DNA of 64,000 bases from Desulfovibrio sp. JC022 (GTDB taxonomy: Bacteria > Desulfobacterota > Desulfovibrionia > Desulfovibrionales > Desulfovibrionaceae): the NCBI RefSeq assembly GCF_010470665.1, contig NZ_VOPZ01000002.1, positions 417,988 to 481,987 of the forward strand. The letters are read 5' to 3'. The first letter of the stretch is position 1. Each line of letters opens with the position of its first letter. Under the pieces are notes generated by a model. That model saw nothing but the letters and a program-made list of their open reading frames with translations, was not told the origin of the DNA and made no database searches. Position numbers and translations under genes: made by a program. Below, piece after piece: positions 1 through 8,125 of this stretch.

Positions 1-2
1 AA

Positions 3-92
3 CGCAGTGTGGATGAAATGTGTGAAGTTCTCAGAAAACACGGATACCAGCCTGTTTTCAAAGACTGGCACCCCTTGCAGGAAGCATCGTGA
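3..92 (+). CDS. thiH: ThiH C-terminal end (partial)
   Basis: An open frame enters from the left edge and stops at TGA 90-92. It encodes 29 residues ending in GYQPVFKDWHPLQEAS. The GYQPV-x-KDW tail resembles the C-terminus of ThiH, the radical-SAM tyrosine lyase that makes dehydroglycine for the thiazole ring of thiamine. The stop overlaps the GTG start of thiF by 3 bases, and thiE follows, so this is the distal part of a thiamine operon. Only the tail is visible, so the call rests on the short motif plus context. Confidence 0.7.
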   Translation, partial: RSVDEMCEVLRKHGYQPVFKDWHPLQEAS

Positions 93-712
93 ACCGCACC
101 GAGCAAGGCATAGCAAAATATCTCGGCAAGGACTGTTTGCACAATCTGCAAGCAGTCCGCATCGGCATTGCCGGAGCTGGGGGGCTGGGGTCCAACTGCG
201 CCATGCATCTGGTGCGCAGCGGATTCAAAAAATTTATCATTGCTGACTTTGACCGGATTGAGGAATCCAATCTCAACCGCCAGTTTTACTTTGCAGACCA
301 AGTCGGTAAAAGCAAAGTCGAAGCCCTCAGCGATAATTTACGGGCCATCAACCCGGACCTCGACATCACTGCCCACGTTACTTCAATCCACCGTGAAAAC
401 GTGCATGAACTGTTTGGGGATTGTGATGTGATCATCGAAGCCTTTGATGATGCCGCAGCCAAAAAAACACTGGTGGAGACCTTCCTGTCCACAGGAAAAC
501 TGCTGGTCACAGCCTCCGGTATGGGCGGCACTGGCAACACTGATGAAATCAAAACCCGCAAGGTCCGCGACAATTTCTACATTATCGGGGACATGAAAAC
601 CGAGTGCAACGCCGAGACCCCGCCCTTTTCACCACGGGTGGCAATCTGCGCAGCCAAGCAGGCCGATATTGTACTCGAGCATTACCTGAATAAATTTCAA
701 GAAGCCCAATAA
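89..712 (+). CDS. thiF: Sulfur carrier protein adenylyltransferase ThiF
   Basis: This 207-residue protein belongs to the E1-like ThiF/MoeB family, which adenylates the C-terminus of the sulfur carrier ThiS so that sulfur can be loaded for thiazole synthesis. Visible motifs are the nucleotide-binding loop GIAGAGGLGS (residues 26-35), the acidic IADFD (51-55), NLNRQF (61-66) and the following lysines around GKSK. It is shorter than the roughly 250-residue E. coli ThiF, as in the compact form often seen in anaerobes. It starts at GTG 89, overlapping the ThiH stop, and thiE lies 14 bases downstream. The order thiH-thiF-thiE makes ThiF more likely than MoeB. Confidence 0.88.
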   Translation: MNRTEQGIAKYLGKDCLHNLQAVRIGIAGAGGLGSNCAMHLVRSGFKKFIIADFDRIEESNLNRQFYFADQVGKSKVEALSDNLRAINPDLDITAHVTSIHRENVHELFGDCDVIIEAFDDAAAKKTLVETFLSTGKLLVTASGMGGTGNTDEIKTRKVRDNFYIIGDMKTECNAETPPFSPRVAICAAKQADIVLEHYLNKFQEAQ

Positions 713-726
713 CGAGAGAACAAACT

Positions 727-1377
727 ATGAGCACCAGAAAAATCACCCGCCAAAACATCCTTGATACTGATATATACTGCCTGACCGCCCTGAAATTCTC
801 CAAGGGCCGCTCCAATATCGAAGTGGTCCGCGAGATGCTTGATAGCGGAATCAAGCTGATCCAGTACCGCGAAAAGGAAATCAAATCCGGGCAGAAGTAC
901 GAAGAATGTATGGAAATCCGCAAAATGACTCGCGAAGCCGGGGCCGCCTTCATCATCAATGACGACATCGACCTCGCCATGATGGTTGAAGCGGACGGCA
1001 TCCATATCGGGCAGGAAGATTTCCCGGTCCATGCAGTACGCAAGCTCATCGGAAAAGACATGGCTATCGGCCTCTCTACCCACGCTCCCGAAGAAGCACT
1101 TGCAGCAGTAGAAGCTGGCGTAGATTATATCGGAGTAGGTCCTATCTTTAAAACCTACACCAAAGACGATGTTGTTGACCCCGTAGGTTTCGAATACCTC
1201 GACTGGGTAGTCAAAAACATAGACATCCCCTTTGTAGCCATCGGCGGAATCAAGGAACATAACATTGCCGAGGTCATGAACCGGGGCGCAAAATGCGTGG
1301 CCCTTGTCACTGAGATTGTCGGCGCAGATGATATCGGTGGGATGGTCGATGAGTTGCGTACGGCAATGGACAAATAA
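727..1377 (+). CDS. thiE: Thiamine phosphate synthase ThiE
   Basis: This 216-residue TIM-barrel protein would couple HMP pyrophosphate and thiazole phosphate to give thiamine phosphate in the cytoplasm. Family motifs are clear: IQYREKEIKSGQ (pyrophosphate site), FIINDDIDLAMMVEADGIHIGQEDFP, GVGPIFKTYTK and FVAIGGIKEHNIAEV, followed by a G-A-K-C-VALVTEI phosphate-binding end. It starts at ATG 727 just after thiF and is the last recognisable thiamine gene of the operon. Long antisense frames across it are shadows. TenI, a related regulator, is less likely because the ThiE substrate motifs are complete. Confidence 0.93.
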   Translation: MSTRKITRQNILDTDIYCLTALKFSKGRSNIEVVREMLDSGIKLIQYREKEIKSGQKYEECMEIRKMTREAGAAFIINDDIDLAMMVEADGIHIGQEDFPVHAVRKLIGKDMAIGLSTHAPEEALAAVEAGVDYIGVGPIFKTYTKDDVVDPVGFEYLDWVVKNIDIPFVAIGGIKEHNIAEVMNRGAKCVALVTEIVGADDIGGMVDELRTAMDK

Positions 1378-1397
1378 ATTTCGAATCGGAACCACTC

Positions 1398-1438
1398 ACC
1401 AGAAAGCCCCCTGAACCAGAAGCTCCGGTTCTGGGGCG
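1398..1438 (+). terminator. Hairpin after thiE, possible weak terminator
   Basis: An imperfect inverted repeat pairs CCCC-TGAACC with GGTTCTGGGG around a short loop in the gap after thiE. There is no U-run after it, so it may be an attenuating or mRNA-protecting hairpin rather than a true intrinsic terminator. Confidence 0.35.
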
Positions 1439-1453
1439 GTGGAAGGAAGATAC

Positions 1454-1786
1454 ATGTTCAAACAAAAAGAATGGATATTCACAGGTAAATCAGGAAAGGA
1501 ATACACTTTCGGAATCTTCGCAAAAACCCGCCCCATTCCTGAAGAAGCAGGAATCTACATCCTCTCCTACACCCACCCACGCGGACACCGGGCCGGATTC
1601 AAGGTCAATATGCTTTATGTTGGGGGAACGGAAAACTTCCGCCAAGAACTGAATAATCCACCAGAAGCGGACTGTTTGTGGGATGGAAACTGGAATTGCA
1701 TTTATCTGCTGGAAATAGATGACATGGACGAAAGACTTAAAATTCTGGAAGATTTAATCTCTGGCTATGAATTCCCCTGCCAATAA
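1454..1786 (+). CDS. Hypothetical protein, GIY-YIG-like fold possible
   Basis: This 110-residue protein is not confidently recognised. ATG 1454 was chosen because GGAAGGA lies just upstream; a GTG 15 bases earlier has no such site. The sequence contains GIYILSY and, about 25 residues later, LYVGGTENF, a spacing reminiscent of the GIY...YVG core of GIY-YIG domains. I do not see the downstream catalytic Arg and Glu clearly, so nuclease activity is doubtful. No signal peptide or membrane segment is seen. It lies between thiE and a bidirectional terminator and may be read through from the thiamine operon. Confidence 0.55.
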   Translation: MFKQKEWIFTGKSGKEYTFGIFAKTRPIPEEAGIYILSYTHPRGHRAGFKVNMLYVGGTENFRQELNNPPEADCLWDGNWNCIYLLEIDDMDERLKILEDLISGYEFPCQ

Positions 1787-1822
1787 AACACCGCCGCAAC
1801 CTCACTGGCTGCGGCGGGCTTA
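1785..1822. terminator. Bidirectional terminator, copy 1 of a duplicated element
   Basis: An inverted repeat, CCGCCGCA (1791-1798) with TGCGGCGG (1810-1817), lies between convergent genes. The 33 bases 1785-1817 match 2656-2688 at 31 positions in the same orientation, so the methyltransferase gene is bracketed by direct repeats of this terminator. Confidence 0.8.
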
Positions 1823-1823
1823 A

Positions 1824-2552
1824 TTAATTATCGCAAGTTACAATCAAAGTCCTACTTGTCAGCATACGGAAGGAAAACATATCTTCCACGTATTTCATAT
1901 TGTCTTCCGACAAATGTTTCTTCTTTTGCTTAAAGAAAAAAAGCACCTTTCCCAAAAGAAGAACAGGCAAGAATGTCAACCACTTACCAAAACTTGACTT
2001 CTGAACTTTATCAGAATGGAAATCAATATTTCTGTAATCCTTCTCAGTTAGGGCATGGACAAGAAAAAAATAATGAATTGGAGAAATATGACTTCCGGTT
2101 GAATAATGTTCCTCATTCTTCATGGGAATAGGAGCAAACATCTGCTGGAAACCATTCATCAGGTAAGAAATTCTTGAGTTCATATTAAGAATGTTTGGAG
2201 TAGTTAGAATCAGTAGACCTCCCGGCTTGAGTACCCTTTTGGCTTCGTCAATGAGATTATCATAGGAATCCAGATGCTCAATAACTTCAACGCAAGTAAC
2301 CAGATCAAAAGTTTTTTCCTCGTAAGGAAGCTGTTCTTTACAAACATTAACTCTTTTAATGGTAATATCTGTCGGCTCAAATCGTTCTGAATGAAAGTCA
2401 CAAGCTTCAGTATCCAGATTGCAGGCATCTTTAATCTGCTTAGTAAAACCGCCTACTCCGGCTCCTATATCCAAATGCCTGACTCCCGTCTGCCCGAAAA
2501 ACCTGTCTTTTATAATCTTAGTCAGCGCACGTCTGATTTGCTTTGTTGCCAT
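1824..2552 (-). CDS. Class I SAM-dependent methyltransferase (orphan)
   Basis: This 242-residue protein has the Rossmann methyltransferase core: motif I HLDIGAGVGGFT, then FDLVTCVEVIEHLDSYDNLI and LKPGGLLILTTPN, typical of the Methyltransf_11/UbiG-like group. ATG 2552 is chosen because AGGAG lies upstream at good spacing; the frame stays open further up without support. Near the C-terminus a hydrophobic stretch (WLTFLPVLLLGKVLFFFK) suggests membrane association, perhaps with a lipid, quinone or glycan substrate. The gene is AT-rich compared with the neighbouring fdh genes and is enclosed by two copies of one terminator, which suggests acquisition or rearrangement. The substrate cannot be told. 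Confidence 0.8.
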   Translation of the reverse strand: MATKQIRRALTKIIKDRFFGQTGVRHLDIGAGVGGFTKQIKDACNLDTEACDFHSERFEPTDITIKRVNVCKEQLPYEEKTFDLVTCVEVIEHLDSYDNLIDEAKRVLKPGGLLILTTPNILNMNSRISYLMNGFQQMFAPIPMKNEEHYSTGSHISPIHYFFLVHALTEKDYRNIDFHSDKVQKSSFGKWLTFLPVLLLGKVLFFFKQKKKHLSEDNMKYVEDMFSFRMLTSRTLIVTCDN

Positions 2553-2655
2553 TTTTTCGACTACTCCTAATATTAATTTTTCATTTGAAGGGATCCTTTT
2601 ATATAAAGATAAAAAACAATACAACCCTCAATACTATTTTCACACAACTCACCAC

Positions 2656-2693
2656 AAAACACCGCCGTAACTTCACTGGCTGCGGCGGTTTTT
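2656..2693 (-). terminator. Terminator of the fdh operon, copy 2 of the duplicated element
   Basis: A stem CCGCCGTA (2662-2669) pairs with TGCGGCGG (2681-2688). On the minus strand it follows fdhE and is trailed by TGTTTTG; on the plus strand it is followed by TTTTT. It is a near-identical direct repeat of 1785-1817. Confidence 0.8.
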
Positions 2694-2715
2694 CATTTCC
2701 AATCTATCAAAAATC

Positions 2716-3621
2716 CTACAACACATTCCAAGGAGTCTCAGCCAAAGGCTGATACTTCTCCTCCTGAGCCTTGATATCCAGATGCACAAGCCCAAGCGGG
2801 GCAACACGCGGGTCGGGCTGGTCGGTGAGTTCGCGGGTATCGATGGTTACGAAATAATGTTTACAGGATTCGCAGACATCCACACGCTCGTTCTGGCGTT
2901 CCTCAGACTGTAGATAGCGGAGCTTTTCGATATCCTCATTTTCGCACCACGGGCAGGTGTTACGCTTGAAACGCCATTCGTGTCCGCAGCCGGAACAATG
3001 CAGCCAACGCTGACCGCCATGGGATTTAAGATAGGCATTGTCATCACCGGATTTTTTAAGCAGTGCCAGATCAGGAAATGTAGCGCAGACCGGGCAGTAG
3101 CCCTTATGCCAAGCCATATTCTCAATGACCTTTGCCGCTTCCGGCTCCATGCGGACCATGAACGGCTTTAGTGAAAGAGTACCGATAAATGCCAGAATCT
3201 GGTCATCAACTTTCCATTCTACCACCAGATTATTCAAAAGTTTGCCATCCTCATCCCAGAGAGCTTTAGCAAGATCATTGAAATTCTCAACTTCTCCCAC
3301 TGCAACAACTATCTCATCCACCTGCTTTGAAATTGCAGGAACACCTTCGACAACAGCACTTGCCACCAACATGAAAACTTCACGGAACTTATCGCCGAGT
3401 TCGGGCAATTCCATATCCGCCATTAGAGCCACACCCTGCTCAAAGCGCGGGGCATATGCTCCCGGCACAGTATAGCCGCCCCAGTCCGCCAGCAACTCTT
3501 CCGCCTTCTCCTGTGCAACAACCAGCGGCCCGAAAGCATCAAAAATATTCTCAAGAGCAGGCATCTTTTTGCGCAATGCCAGCAATCCCGCCTGAACATC
3601 ATGTTTCTTTTTATTACTCAC
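2716..3621 (-). CDS. fdhE: Formate dehydrogenase accessory protein FdhE
   Basis: This 301-residue cytoplasmic protein matches FdhE, a rubredoxin-like iron-binding factor needed to activate exported respiratory formate dehydrogenases. Four CxxC pairs are visible in the second half: CPVC-ATFP, CSGC-GHEW, CPWC-ENED and CESC-KHYF. The N-terminal half is helical with no signal peptide. It is the last gene of the leftward fdhA-fdhB-fdhE group, separated from fdhB by about 340 bases that hold two inverted copies of a dispersed hairpin repeat. Those hairpins may lower expression of this accessory gene relative to the enzyme subunits (inference). Confidence 0.9.
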   Translation of the reverse strand: MSNKKKHDVQAGLLALRKKMPALENIFDAFGPLVVAQEKAEELLADWGGYTVPGAYAPRFEQGVALMADMELPELGDKFREVFMLVASAVVEGVPAISKQVDEIVVAVGEVENFNDLAKALWDEDGKLLNNLVVEWKVDDQILAFIGTLSLKPFMVRMEPEAAKVIENMAWHKGYCPVCATFPDLALLKKSGDDNAYLKSHGGQRWLHCSGCGHEWRFKRNTCPWCENEDIEKLRYLQSEERQNERVDVCESCKHYFVTIDTRELTDQPDPRVAPLGLVHLDIKAQEEKYQPLAETPWNVL

Positions 3622-3676
3622 TACTTATGCTCCTGAACTATTTGATGCGCTACGCGCTTTTTATATAAACTATTTC

Positions 3677-3759
3677 GCCTCCGGCGGCTCTCCGAGGGCC
3701 AAAGAAACTTTTTGGAAAAAGTTTCTCTGGACTCTTCAAAAACTTTTAATAAGTTTCGC
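3677..3759 (+). repeat. Dispersed hairpin repeat, copy A
   Basis: An 83-bp element begins GCCTCCGGCGGC, has a central hairpin (AAACTTTTT/AAAAAGTTT) and ends with AAAACTTTTA followed by AAGTTTCGC. Further copies are at 3862-3951 (reverse), 18198-18286 and 57082-57164 (reverse). It lies between fdhB and fdhE. Confidence 0.8.
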
Positions 3760-3861
3760 GTCCGGTAACGATAAACTGTTGAAATTTGTTTAATTTACTT
3801 CCCGCAAATCCCTGCATGGGTGAAATTCTTTTGATTCTACCCCATTTCAGCAACCCCAGCG

Positions 3862-3951
3862 GCGAAGCCCCGATAAAAGTTTTGGAAGGGGGGGGGCTGG
3901 GGAGGGGGAAACTTTTTACAAAAAGTTTCCCCTTCCCCAGCCGCCGGAGGC
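3862..3951 (-). repeat. Dispersed hairpin repeat, copy B
   Basis: This is the reverse-oriented copy, 90 bp. It starts GCGAAGC on the plus strand and ends GCCGCCGGAGGC. The central stem pairs GGGGAAACTTTTT with AAAAAGTTTCCCC. Together with copy A it forms a large inverted pair inside the fdh operon, just downstream of fdhB. The bases between A and B (3760-3861) hold nothing else recognisable. Confidence 0.8.
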
Positions 3952-3957
3952 ACTTAT

Positions 3958-4692
3958 TTATCCAAACATACGTTTAGCTGGTTTAGCGAGATTAGCGAGG
4001 AACTCTTTGCGGGTTACGCCGTTGCCTACGCCGGAAGCGTCTGCGGTAACGTACTCGTAATAAAGTTCAGGCTTATCCTGCACCAGATAGATGACGTTGA
4101 CTTCGTCAGCATCGATAATCTGGGCATTGGGGTAGTCTTTCTTGACCCTCTCGAGGGCTTTTTCAGCAAGAGCGACCATTTCTTCGCGTTCACCGAAGTT
4201 CATAGTACCGGTGGGACAGGTCTTGACGCAGACGGGCACGAGTCCGGCCTGCTGACGGTCAATACACATGTCGCACTTGGTCAACATACCGGAACCGGTG
4301 TTGCGGCGCGGGATGTTGTAGGGGCACCCTTCAGTTATTTCCTGACACTCATCAGCACCGAGACGCTTGGTCTGATCGGTGAAGATTACCGCTCCGGTAT
4401 CTTCATCCTTGATGACCGCGCCTGTTACGTAAGCATCAGCAATGTCCTTACAGGGAGGTACGTCGCAATGGCGGCACTGATCGGGGAAGAAATACCACTC
4501 GACCTTGCCGTTGATGCGATGCTCGCTGAAACGGACCAGTTTATAGTTAAAGGGGTTCAGATCAGGTGGATTCTGATGCGAACCGCGCTGTTTTGTTTCT
4601 ACCGCGGGCAGATCGTGCCATTCCTTACAGGCAACCTGGCAACCGCGACAAGCCGTACATCTGGAAGTATCAACAAAGAATGCTTTAGGCAT
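3958..4692 (-). CDS. fdhB: Formate dehydrogenase iron-sulfur (beta) subunit
   Basis: This 244-residue ferredoxin-type subunit would carry electrons from the catalytic subunit toward periplasmic cytochromes. Cysteine clusters for four [4Fe-4S] centres are visible: CTACRGCQVACKEW near the N-terminus, CRHCDVPPCKD, CQEITEGCPYNIPRR and CDMCIDRQQAG...CVKTCPTGTMNFG. There is no signal peptide, as expected if it is exported by hitch-hiking with the Tat-targeted alpha subunit. It follows fdhA by 47 bases. No membrane gamma subunit gene is nearby, which fits the soluble periplasmic formate dehydrogenases of Desulfovibrio. Confidence 0.93.
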   Translation of the reverse strand: MPKAFFVDTSRCTACRGCQVACKEWHDLPAVETKQRGSHQNPPDLNPFNYKLVRFSEHRINGKVEWYFFPDQCRHCDVPPCKDIADAYVTGAVIKDEDTGAVIFTDQTKRLGADECQEITEGCPYNIPRRNTGSGMLTKCDMCIDRQQAGLVPVCVKTCPTGTMNFGEREEMVALAEKALERVKKDYPNAQIIDADEVNVIYLVQDKPELYYEYVTADASGVGNGVTRKEFLANLAKPAKRMFG

Positions 4693-4739
4693 TTTTTACT
4701 CCTTTGCAGACGGATTTTTCAATCCGGCCTGGTTGCGGG

Positions 4740-7700
4740 TTACTCTTCAATCTCGGTGAGCTTTTTCGCTTTGCGAACGTTCACCAGACAGGCCTTGTAC
4801 TCGGGAATGGTGGTGTTAGGATCACCTACAGCCGGGGTAAGGCGGTTGGTAGCATCCCCTGCACCTTTGGAGGTCCAGCCGAAACAGAAAGGCATACCGA
4901 CTTCGTGAACGGTGTCGCCTTTGATTTTGAACGGAGTCATACGCACAGTAACCATAGCGATGGCTTCAACCTTTCCGCGGATACTTTCAACAATAACGGG
5001 ATCGCCGTTCTCAATTCCCTTTTCCTTGGCCAGTTCAGGGCTCATTTCCACGTACTGCTGCGGTTCTGCCTCAAGCAGGACCGGAGTGTTACGGGTATCA
5101 CCGCCACCGCACCAGTGCTCAGTCAAGCTGTAGGTGGTGAGGACAATGGGGAACCGCTCATCAGCAGGCTTGGCAAGCTTGTCCATGTCACTGTACACGC
5201 GCTTGTAGACCGGGCTGTTAAGCTGACGGGAGAAAGGATGGCTCTTGATGGGAGTTTCCACCGGTTCATAATGATCGGGGAAAGGACCATCCTGCAAGCC
5301 GGGACCGTAAAGCTGTCCGTGACCTTCCTTACGCATGATGAAGGGATAACGTCCCTTGCCTGTTGCGTTCGGCGGCCATCCGCCATCAGGAATATCGCCT
5401 TCCCACTTGGAACCGTTCCATTCGATAACGGCCTTCTGCGGTGCCCAAGGCTTACCGTTGGCATCAACAGAGGCACGGTTATAGAGGATACGGCGGTTTA
5501 CAGGCCAGCACCATGCATAGTTGGGATAGAGGTTGATCTTAGCCTGCATGGGAGTCTGTTCCAGACTGCGGCGTTTAGCTTTGTTGCCGCCTTCTTCAGT
5601 GTAACTGCCAGCATAGAGCCAGTTAAATGAAGAGGTGGAACCATCATCAGCCAGAGCTACAAAGGAAGGTACCTGCTGGCCCTTTTTGTACTTCTTGCCC
5701 TTGAATTCAACATCCTTGGTAAAACGGCCGTTAATGCGCTGGGCCATATCTTCGGCATCGTAATATGCGGGCCAGTCAAGGGAAAGCAGAGGTTCGGGAT
5801 ATGCTCCGTTCTCTTTATTGTAGAGACGGCGTACGTGGTTGATAATATCCACATACATTTCACCCATACTCTTAGCTTCACCCATGGGGCGGCAGGCTTC
5901 ATAATGCCAAAGCAGCCAACGGCCACTATTGGAGATGGAACCAGCTTTTTCCGCACGCTGGGCGGAGGGAAGCAGGAATACTTCTGTTTTATTCTGAGCA
6001 GGATCAATACCGGGACGGTGCCAGTTCTCGGAAGTCTCGGTGTGGTGAATCTCACCAACAACCAGCCAATCGAGATTATCAAGAGCCTTACGGGTCTTGT
6101 TGGAGTTAGGCACACTCATGGCCGGGTTGGTACCGAATGTGAAACCACCCTTGATCTCGCCTTTATACATGCGATCGAAGATGTAGATGTAGGAATAATC
6201 CACACCATCGTCAGCCTTGGGCAGCATCTGGTAACCGAAGCCGTTATCAGCTGAGGCATTTTCACCGCGCCATGCCTTAAGCAGGGAGGCCATATATTTA
6301 GGTTTATGCTGCCACCAGTTGGCACTTTCAGAATCGTGGGAGACCGGGGTGGTCTTCTTCACGTAGTCCTCATAAGACCCCATGCTGGCTTTGGGCATAG
6401 GCAGGTATCCGGGCAGGATATGCCAGAGGATACAATGGTCAGTGGAGCCCTGTACGTTAGGCTCACCGCGCAGGGCGTTGATACCGCCGCCTGCTACACC
6501 GATGTTACCGAGCAGGAGCTGCAAGATGGCGCTGGAACGGATGTTCTGTACGCCAACGGTATGCTGGGTCCAGCCCAATGCGTACATGATGGTACCGGAT
6601 TTATCTTTCTTACCGGTAGAAGAGAATTCCTTGTAGACCCGCTTCAGGTTGTCTTTGGAAACACCTGTGGTCTTGGAAACGTTGGAGAGAGAATAGCGGG
6701 AGTAATGCTTCTTGAGCATCTGGAATACGCAACGGGGATGCTTCAGAGATTCATCACGCTTAGGTACGCCGTCTTTATCCAGCTCAAAAGCCCATTTGGA
6801 TTTGTCATATTTGCGGGCTTTCTTGTCGTAACCGGAGAAAAGTCCTTTGGAGAACTTGTAATCTTTACCGACGATAAAAGCTGCGTTGGTATAATTTGCA
6901 ACGTATTCCTTAAAGAACATGTTGTTCTCAAGAACATAGTTGATCATACCGCCCATGAAGGGGATATCGGTTCCCGATCTCAGGGGGACGTGAAAATCAC
7001 ATCTCGCGGAAGTACGGGAGAATTTGGGGTCAACATGCATAACCGAGGCGCCTTTGTCCTTGGCCCGCAATACCCATTTAAAGGAGATAGGATGGTGCTC
7101 CGCGGCGTTACTACCTATGATTAAGATAGAATCCGCATTTTCAATATCGCACCAGTGGTTTGTCATCGCACCGCGCCCGAACGACTCTGCCAGAGCCGCA
7201 ACTGTTGCGCTGTGTCAGATACGTGCCTGGTGATCAAAATGCACCAGGCCGAGACCGCGTACACCCTGATGGACGACTGCACACTCCTCGTTATCCATCT
7301 GCGATGTACCAAGATGGAAAATTGATTCTACACGGTTAACTTCCTGGCCCTTATCATTGAACCGTTTGAAGTCTTCATCACGTGTTTCTTTTACGCGCTG
7401 GGCAATGCGATCAAGTGTCCATTCCCAACTCTTTTCTTCCCATTTATCGCTGTAAGGAGCGCGATACAGGGGCTTTTCAATGCGGTGATGGCTGTTATGC
7501 ATGGAGAGCATAGCCGCACCCTTGGCACAGAGAGCACCTTCACTGACCGGGTAATCCGGATCACCTTCACAGCTGACAATCTTTCCGTCCTTAACATGGG
7601 CGATGAAATGACAACTGACCGAACAGAACGGACAGATGGAAATCACTTCTTTCGCGCCCTCAATCTTCAGCCCGGCAGCATAAGCCTGCGTCGGGGAAAG

Positions 7701-7781
7701 ATCGAGTCCCAGCTGGCTCATACCGATACTTGCGACACCTACGCCTGCAAGTTTCATGAACCCTCGCCGTGAAATATTCAT
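4740..7781 (-). CDS. fdhA: Formate dehydrogenase catalytic subunit, selenocysteine enzyme
   Basis: A single gene is interrupted by an in-frame TGA at minus-strand 7217-7215. Read as selenocysteine (residue 189), it gives about 1013 residues. The context QARI-Sec-HSATVAALAESFGRGAMTNHW matches FdnG/FdhA, where Sec binds Mo or W. It begins with a Tat signal (SRRGFMKLAGVG...AYA) and a [4Fe-4S] motif CPFCSVSC...C. Further bis-MGD motifs and the C-terminal molybdopterin dinucleotide-binding domain (TTYSLTEHWCGGGDTRNTP) are intact. It oxidises formate (or reduces CO2) in the periplasm with FdhB. The TGA is not a frameshift or pseudogene: coding resumes in the same frame with conserved residues and a SECIS-like hairpin follows. 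Confidence 0.95.
7178..7217 (-). promoter_or_regulatory. SECIS element of fdhA
   Basis: Seventeen bases after the UGA, an upper stem UUGC/GCAG closes a loop GGCUCUG, with AAC/GUU pairing below. The spacing equals that in E. coli fdhF, where the loop AGGUCU binds SelB. Pairing was done by eye. Confidence 0.7.
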
Positions 7782-8052
7782 GGAACCTCCTCAGTTTAAA
7801 TCAGGCTCACAAAACCGAGTAAACGCCTGACAATTACTTTGATGATTCCATAGAATATGAAGGGTGAAATAAAGTCAATGAATTGAATATGTTAGATTTA
7901 GCACATATGTATAGGGGGAGATTGTGAAAATTTGAAAGTTCTCCTATTTGTTTTGATTTGGTCACTGAGGGCTGGGTAACGGCTGGAAGTGGGAAAAGAC
8001 ATAACAGGATCTATCCTATACAAAAGTAAGCATTTTACGATATTTTTTCCTC
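7782..8052. other. Intergenic region between divergent fdhA and kinase-HD genes
   Basis: This AT-rich gap presumably holds the fdhA promoter. A weak minus-strand candidate is TTGACT around 7874 with TATTCT about 15-17 bases on. No RNA gene, repeat or mobile element was recognised. Confidence 0.4.
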
Positions 8053-8081
8053 TTGACGATTAAAATCCACATTGATATCTA
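8053..8081 (+). promoter_or_regulatory. Candidate sigma-70 promoter of the kinase-HD cassette
   Basis: TTGACG (8053-8058) is followed after 17 bases by TATCTA (8076-8081), 44 bases before the ATG of the kinase-HD gene. The match is good for -35 and moderate for -10. Confidence 0.5.
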
Positions 8082-8125
8082 TTAACAAATATACCAACTC
8101 AAATTAGACAACAAAGAGAAATACA

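Noticed and set aside
697..1395. 232-residue minus-strand frame across thiE
   Set aside because: It is antisense to a clear thiE and shows no family motif; long shadows are common in this codon use.
4704..5630. 308-residue plus-strand frame inside fdhA
   Set aside because: It is antisense to conserved formate dehydrogenase coding and has no recognisable motif.
7167..7217. Stop codon in fdhA as a sign of a pseudogene or two genes
   Set aside because: The TGA is in the exact selenocysteine position, coding goes on in frame with conserved residues and a SECIS-like hairpin follows at the usual distance.
7782..8125. AvcI-like antitoxin RNA upstream of the deaminase cassette
   Set aside because: The known AvcD has a P-loop domain that this deaminase lacks, and I saw no structured RNA in the gap.
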